The notes under the pieces are model-generated. The model saw only the letters and a program-made list of their open reading frames with translations, was not told the origin of the DNA and ran no database searches. Below, piece after piece: positions 61,234 to 64,000 of a stretch of 64,000 nucleotides of DNA (position 1 is the first letter of the stretch; every line of letters begins with the position of its first letter). The stretch comes from CAWDMW01 sp963803575. GTDB taxonomy: Bacteria; Pseudomonadota; Alphaproteobacteria; Rickettsiales; UBA998. Location of the stretch: contig CAWDMW010000001.1 in assembly GCA_963803575.1 (NCBI GenBank), positions 434,001 to 498,000 of the forward strand, given 5' to 3'. A program made the translations under genes and the position numbers.

Positions 61234-62643
61234 ATGACATCACCTCAGGATATTCTGGATCTTATTCAGAATGAAGATATTGAATTCGTAGATTTTCGTT
61301 TTACTGATCCACGTGGAAAGTCACAACATACCACGTATTTTGCCGAAACCGTGGATGAAGAAAAACTCAGTGACGGCATCATGTTTGATGGCTCGTCTAT
61401 TGCTGGTTGGAAAGCAATTAATGAATCGGATATGATTCTGAAACCAGACTTAACCACGGCATTTGTTGATCCGTTTGCCGCTCAGCCTATGCTGGTGATC
61501 GTCTGCGACATTCTGGAGCCGGAAACAGGCCAGCCATATATGCGTGACCCGCGCTCTACGGCAAAACGTGCGGAAGCGTACCTGAAATATTCCGGCATTG
61601 GTGATACGGCCTTTTTTGGCCCCGAACTGGAATTCTTCCTATTTGACGATGTACGCTTTGATGCCACTGCCAGCTCTGCTTTTTATGCACTGGATTCCAG
61701 CGAATTTCCGGAAAATTCCGGCACCAGCTATGAAACCGGCAATATGGGACATCGCCCGAAAGTGAAAGGCGGATACTTCCCCGTATCACCTGTGGATGGG
61801 ATGCACGATATACGCTCGGAAATGGTGTCCACGCTAAAATCCGTGGGTATCGAGCCTTACGTGCATCACCACGAAGTAGCACCTGCACAGCACGAAATTG
61901 GCTTTAAATTTGATACATTGACGCTGACGGCTGATAACGTGCAAAAGTATAAATACATCGTCCAGCAAGTGGCAGCATCTTATGGCAAAACAGCTACCTT
62001 CATGCCAAAGCCAGTCGCGCAGGATAACGGATCAGGGATGCATGTGCATCAGTCTATCTGGAAAGGTGATAAGCCTCTCTTTGCCGGAAACGGATATGCG
62101 GATTTGTCTGAAACCTCCCTCTATTATATTGGTGGAATTTTCAAGCACGCAAAAGCCTTAAACGCGTTCACAAACGGTAGTACGAATAGTTACAAGCGTT
62201 TAGTGCCAGGGTTTGAAGCACCGGTATTACTGGCGTATTCATCGCGTAACCGTTCAGCATCCGTGCGGATTCCATATGTGAATAGTCCGAAAGAAAAGCG
62301 CATTGAAACACGTTTCCCAGATAGTTCAGGTAACCCTTACCTGATGTTTGCCGCATTATTAATGGCTGGGCTTGACGGTATTGAAAACAAGATTCATCCG
62401 GGTGAAGCGATGGATAAAAATCTGTATGATCTGCCGCCGGAAGAATTGAAAGATATTCCAACCGTAGCCGCATCGCTGCGTGATTCACTGGCCGCACTGG
62501 ACGCAGATCGCGAGTTTCTGACTAAAGGTGATGTGATGAGCAATGACCAGATTGATGCCTATATCGCATTGAAACTGGAAGAAGTGCTGGCCTTTGAACA
62601 GGCACCGCATCCGGTAGAATTTCAGCTTTATTATAGTGTTTAG
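61234..62643 (+). CDS. glnA: Glutamine synthetase type I
   Basis: A 469-residue GSI that makes glutamine from glutamate and ammonia. Marks are MFDGSSIAGWKAINESDM, the FFGPELEFFLFDDV metal site, KPVAQDNGSGMHVHQS and the adenylylation site NLYDLPPEEL, so it is the adenylylated beta type. AAAGGAG lies before the ATG. A TTGACA hexamer at 61158 lies in the glnB-glnA gap, but no good -10 follows and no sigma-54 site was seen. Confidence 0.97.
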   Translation: MTSPQDILDLIQNEDIEFVDFRFTDPRGKSQHTTYFAETVDEEKLSDGIMFDGSSIAGWKAINESDMILKPDLTTAFVDPFAAQPMLVIVCDILEPETGQPYMRDPRSTAKRAEAYLKYSGIGDTAFFGPELEFFLFDDVRFDATASSAFYALDSSEFPENSGTSYETGNMGHRPKVKGGYFPVSPVDGMHDIRSEMVSTLKSVGIEPYVHHHEVAPAQHEIGFKFDTLTLTADNVQKYKYIVQQVAASYGKTATFMPKPVAQDNGSGMHVHQSIWKGDKPLFAGNGYADLSETSLYYIGGIFKHAKALNAFTNGSTNSYKRLVPGFEAPVLLAYSSRNRSASVRIPYVNSPKEKRIETRFPDSSGNPYLMFAALLMAGLDGIENKIHPGEAMDKNLYDLPPEELKDIPTVAASLRDSLAALDADREFLTKGDVMSNDQIDAYIALKLEEVLAFEQAPHPVEFQLYYSV

Positions 62644-62659
62644 CCGTTAAGCACGATTG

Positions 62660-62704
62660 CTAAAAAAGAACCTCCTTTATCCCTGAGAGGGGTTAAAGGA
62701 GGTT
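62660..62704 (-). terminator. Rho-independent terminator, minus strand
   Basis: AACCTCCTTTA (62669-62679) and TAAAGGAGGTT (62694-62704) pair perfectly. On the minus strand a run of six T follows, so it ends the gene at 62721-62960. It may also slow plus-strand transcripts leaving glnA. Confidence 0.82.
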
Positions 62705-62720
62705 ATTCAGGAGCAAAAGC

Positions 62721-62960
62721 TTAGGGCATTGGCTGGTCGCACTTTGGGCAACGATAACCGTTGACCTCAGCTGTTTCCATATCTATGTCCCCATCACAAC
62801 CTACTGTGCCAGAGACACATATACTAACGTTAGGGTTATCTTCAACGAACTTGTCCAGTTGTTTGTCAGTCATGCCTGCTACCGACACGAGGTCAGGCAC
62901 AATAGATTGAGAGTCGTTATTATTATCACTCGAAGTTGACAAATTAGAATTGTTACTCAT
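62721..62960 (-). CDS. Small acidic protein with a C-terminal CPKC
   Basis: A 79-residue frame, Ser/Asn/Asp-rich at the start, with CVSGTVGC in the middle and YRCPKCDQPMP at the end. The cysteine pairs could bind zinc. No family recognised. ATG start, own terminator. Confidence 0.55.
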   Translation of the reverse strand: MSNNSNLSTSSDNNNDSQSIVPDLVSVAGMTDKQLDKFVEDNPNVSICVSGTVGCDGDIDMETAEVNGYRCPKCDQPMP

Positions 62961-63042
62961 TGAAAAATGTCTAAATAAAGTACAGCGACATTATACCATA
63001 GTTCAGCCCAGACGTATACTAAAAGGTTTTCTCTTAGGCAGG

Positions 63043-63501
63043 TTAACGCGCGGCGTGGGCGGCTATGGCGGGTTCTTGCTCTAGCGTTTGAGCGAAGGAC
63101 TGCGCCTCATTGCGGCTGTTAATAATGCCCTGAATGGTAGCACTATCTTTTGCAGGATTATACTCTGTTTGAGGTGTTTGAGGTGTTTGAGGTGCTTGCG
63201 CCGCAAGTGCGGGGGATGCGCTTAAACCCTGTGTTGGCTGCAAGGTTGGCTCCATGGCAGGGGATGACTGCTCACGCTGATTCGGCTCTTTATCACCAGA
63301 TAGCCATGAAACTGCTTTTTCAGCATAAGCTGTCCTTAAAGAAACGGTTAAAGCAGCTGAAGACACCACTGAAGTCGCCACTAGCGCAGCCATAGGTACG
63401 GCGATTCCAGCTAGCATCATACCACCCATGGCAACCGATGCAATTATGCCTCCCCAAAACACCTTATCGGCAGCATCTTGTATCTTATCAAAACCTTTCA
63501 T
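63043..63501 (-). CDS. Unknown protein with N-terminal membrane helices and a QTP-repeat linker
   Basis: A 152-residue protein. Two hydrophobic segments (VFWGGIIASVAMGGMMLAGI; PMAALVATSVVSSAALTV) are followed by a Gln/Pro/Ser-rich linker containing QTPQTPQTE, encoded by a 9-bp repeat, and a helical C-terminus (SRNEAQSFAQTLEQEPAI). No family recognised. The start at 63501 or 63507 is preferred over a longer frame. Confidence 0.55.
   Translation of the reverse strand: MKGFDKIQDAADKVFWGGIIASVAMGGMMLAGIAVPMAALVATSVVSSAALTVSLRTAYAEKAVSWLSGDKEPNQREQSSPAMEPTLQPTQGLSASPALAAQAPQTPQTPQTEYNPAKDSATIQGIINSRNEAQSFAQTLEQEPAIAAHAAR
63161..63194. repeat. Short 9-bp tandem repeat in a coding region
   Basis: TTTGAGGTG recurs three times, with a flanking near-match, and encodes the QTP repeats of the gene at 63043. 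The unit length keeps the frame, so copy number could vary without disrupting the protein. Confidence 0.75.
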
Positions 63502-63514
63502 AAACATAATTATA

Positions 63515-63550
63515 CAAAAAAAGTGGCTTCCTGTAAAGCAGAAAGCCACT
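63515..63550 (-). terminator. Rho-independent terminator, minus strand
   Basis: AGTGGCTT (63522-63529) and AAGCCACT (63543-63550) pair, followed on the minus strand by a T-run. It ends the gene at 63561-64000 just upstream of the gene at 63043. Confidence 0.8.
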
Positions 63551-63560
63551 AGCCTGACGA

Positions 63561-64000
63561 TTAGCTATTAGATGTTAGCAGTTCTTCAATAACTTTCTTG
63601 AAGAATCTTACAAACTCTCCTAAAGTAGTATTCTCCGCCGCATCGTCTTTCCCAGTATGGTTAGTACCGGAAAAACTGCTATCAGTTTCAACAAACCGTA
63701 TGTACGCAACCTCAATGGAGGCTACACGCAATGAGCCATTGAACCAGAGTGGTTCGTCATCTTTCACTTCGCAAGCGCGATAGTCAAGCAGACCTTTATA
63801 CCACTCCTGATATTGAGAACAAAGTGCCTTTAACGGCTTGCGGTCTTCGTCACCGCGCGCCAGCAGGCGCACAGTGCCGTATACCTCCACTTTACACGGA
63901 CGCCAGGAACATTGCTCCATGATGACCGGTAAGTCTTCTTGTGAAATCGCATCTTTTGCAAGTAACTGGATAGGGTTATCCAGCCCTTGAAAGGCTGTGG
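63561..64000 (-). CDS. Unknown protein, open to the right edge
   Basis: At least 145 codons. An ATG lies at 63920, but the frame stays open upstream to the window edge and reads like protein (PIQLLAKDAISQEDLPVIMEQ), so the real start is probably outside. The visible part begins with a beta-rich region (CKVEVYGTVRLLARGDEDRK) and ends in an amphipathic helix (FVRFFKKVIEELL). No family recognised; no signal peptide is visible because the start is missing. Confidence 0.6.
   Translation of the reverse strand, partial: TAFQGLDNPIQLLAKDAISQEDLPVIMEQCSWRPCKVEVYGTVRLLARGDEDRKPLKALCSQYQEWYKGLLDYRACEVKDDEPLWFNGSLRVASIEVAYIRFVETDSSFSGTNHTGKDDAAENTTLGEFVRFFKKVIEELLTSNS

Noticed and set aside
62660..62704. 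The hairpin after glnA as the glnA terminator
   Set aside because: The T-run follows the stem only on the minus strand; on the plus strand ATTCAGG follows, so it mainly serves the minus-strand gene.
1..64000. CRISPR array, tRNA genes, complete prophage, origin of replication
   Set aside because: No regularly spaced repeats, no cloverleaf with a GTTC-type T-loop in the gaps, only one phage-type structural gene, and no DnaA-box cluster were seen by eye. A tRNAscan-SE and CRISPR finder run would settle this.

Overview
The window looks like chromosomal DNA of an alphaproteobacterium, by eye of moderate GC. The lineage signs are the usg gene, the purN-purM / DUF2066 / PerM-type permease arrangement, a petABC (Rieske, cytochrome b, cytochrome c1) operon, an HK97-type portal protein resembling that of alphaproteobacterial gene transfer agents, and the dgt-argS-SPOR-nagZ order. 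Most of the window is housekeeping, but it is broken up by many ORFans and by two insertion sequences. Several synteny breaks fit a divergent or reduced lineage: no rplI after rpsR, no hda after the permease, no scpAB after nagZ.

Layout. 1-9.8 kb: a gene leaving the left edge, erpA, dgt, argS, a SPOR protein, nagZ, purNM, a DUF2066-like protein and an AI-2E family permease. 9.8-12.6 kb: a membrane-anchored GH108-like muramidase, a 560-bp direct duplication with an IS1-family element exactly at its junction, and a small exported protein. 12.7-18.4 kb: RNase P RNA, an AmpD-type amidase, uppP, the bc1 operon and a pseudouridine synthase. 18.4-28.3 kb: a class-I amidotransferase-like hydrolase, small unknowns, a PpiC isomerase, mlaE/mlaF, folE, usg, an EamA permease and fumC. 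28.3-30.2 kb: an AT-rich island with a pseudopilin, a truncated IS5-family element and a palindrome. 30.2-38.4 kb: an AstE-like zinc enzyme, an orphan portal protein, fabD, rpsF-rpsR, a DsbD/ScsB-type thiol reductase and a protein without any lysine or arginine. 38.5-55.2 kb: uvrA, proC, sodC, a NodB-type deacetylase, a membrane protein ending in a phage-tail-collar-like domain, proA, rsmE-gshA-gshB, an acetyltransferase, an agmatinase-type enzyme, and a 777-residue protein with a Ham1-like region and a LOG domain. 55.2-64 kb: a ccmDEFGH cytochrome c maturation cluster with a J-like protein inside it, an orphan cysD, sixA, glnB-glnA and three unknown genes, the last leaving the right edge.

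Working together. The bc1 complex, the Ccm cluster and the ScsB-type protein serve aerobic respiration and periplasmic thiol chemistry; gshAB and sodC add redox defence. Many products act on the envelope: NagZ, an AmpD-like amidase, a GH108-like lysozyme, a NodB deacetylase, UppP, SPOR, and MlaE/MlaF lipid transport. The GH108-like and NodB proteins lie 33 kb apart but share an N-terminal anchor and linker, so they may be sent to the same place. GlnB and GlnA form a nitrogen assimilation pair.

The points most worth following are the Ham1-LOG fusion, the repeat-IS1-repeat structure, the shared anchor of the two cell-wall enzymes, the lysine/arginine-free protein, the membrane-anchored collar protein and the orphan portal gene. 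No tRNA gene, CRISPR array, complete prophage or plasmid origin was seen.
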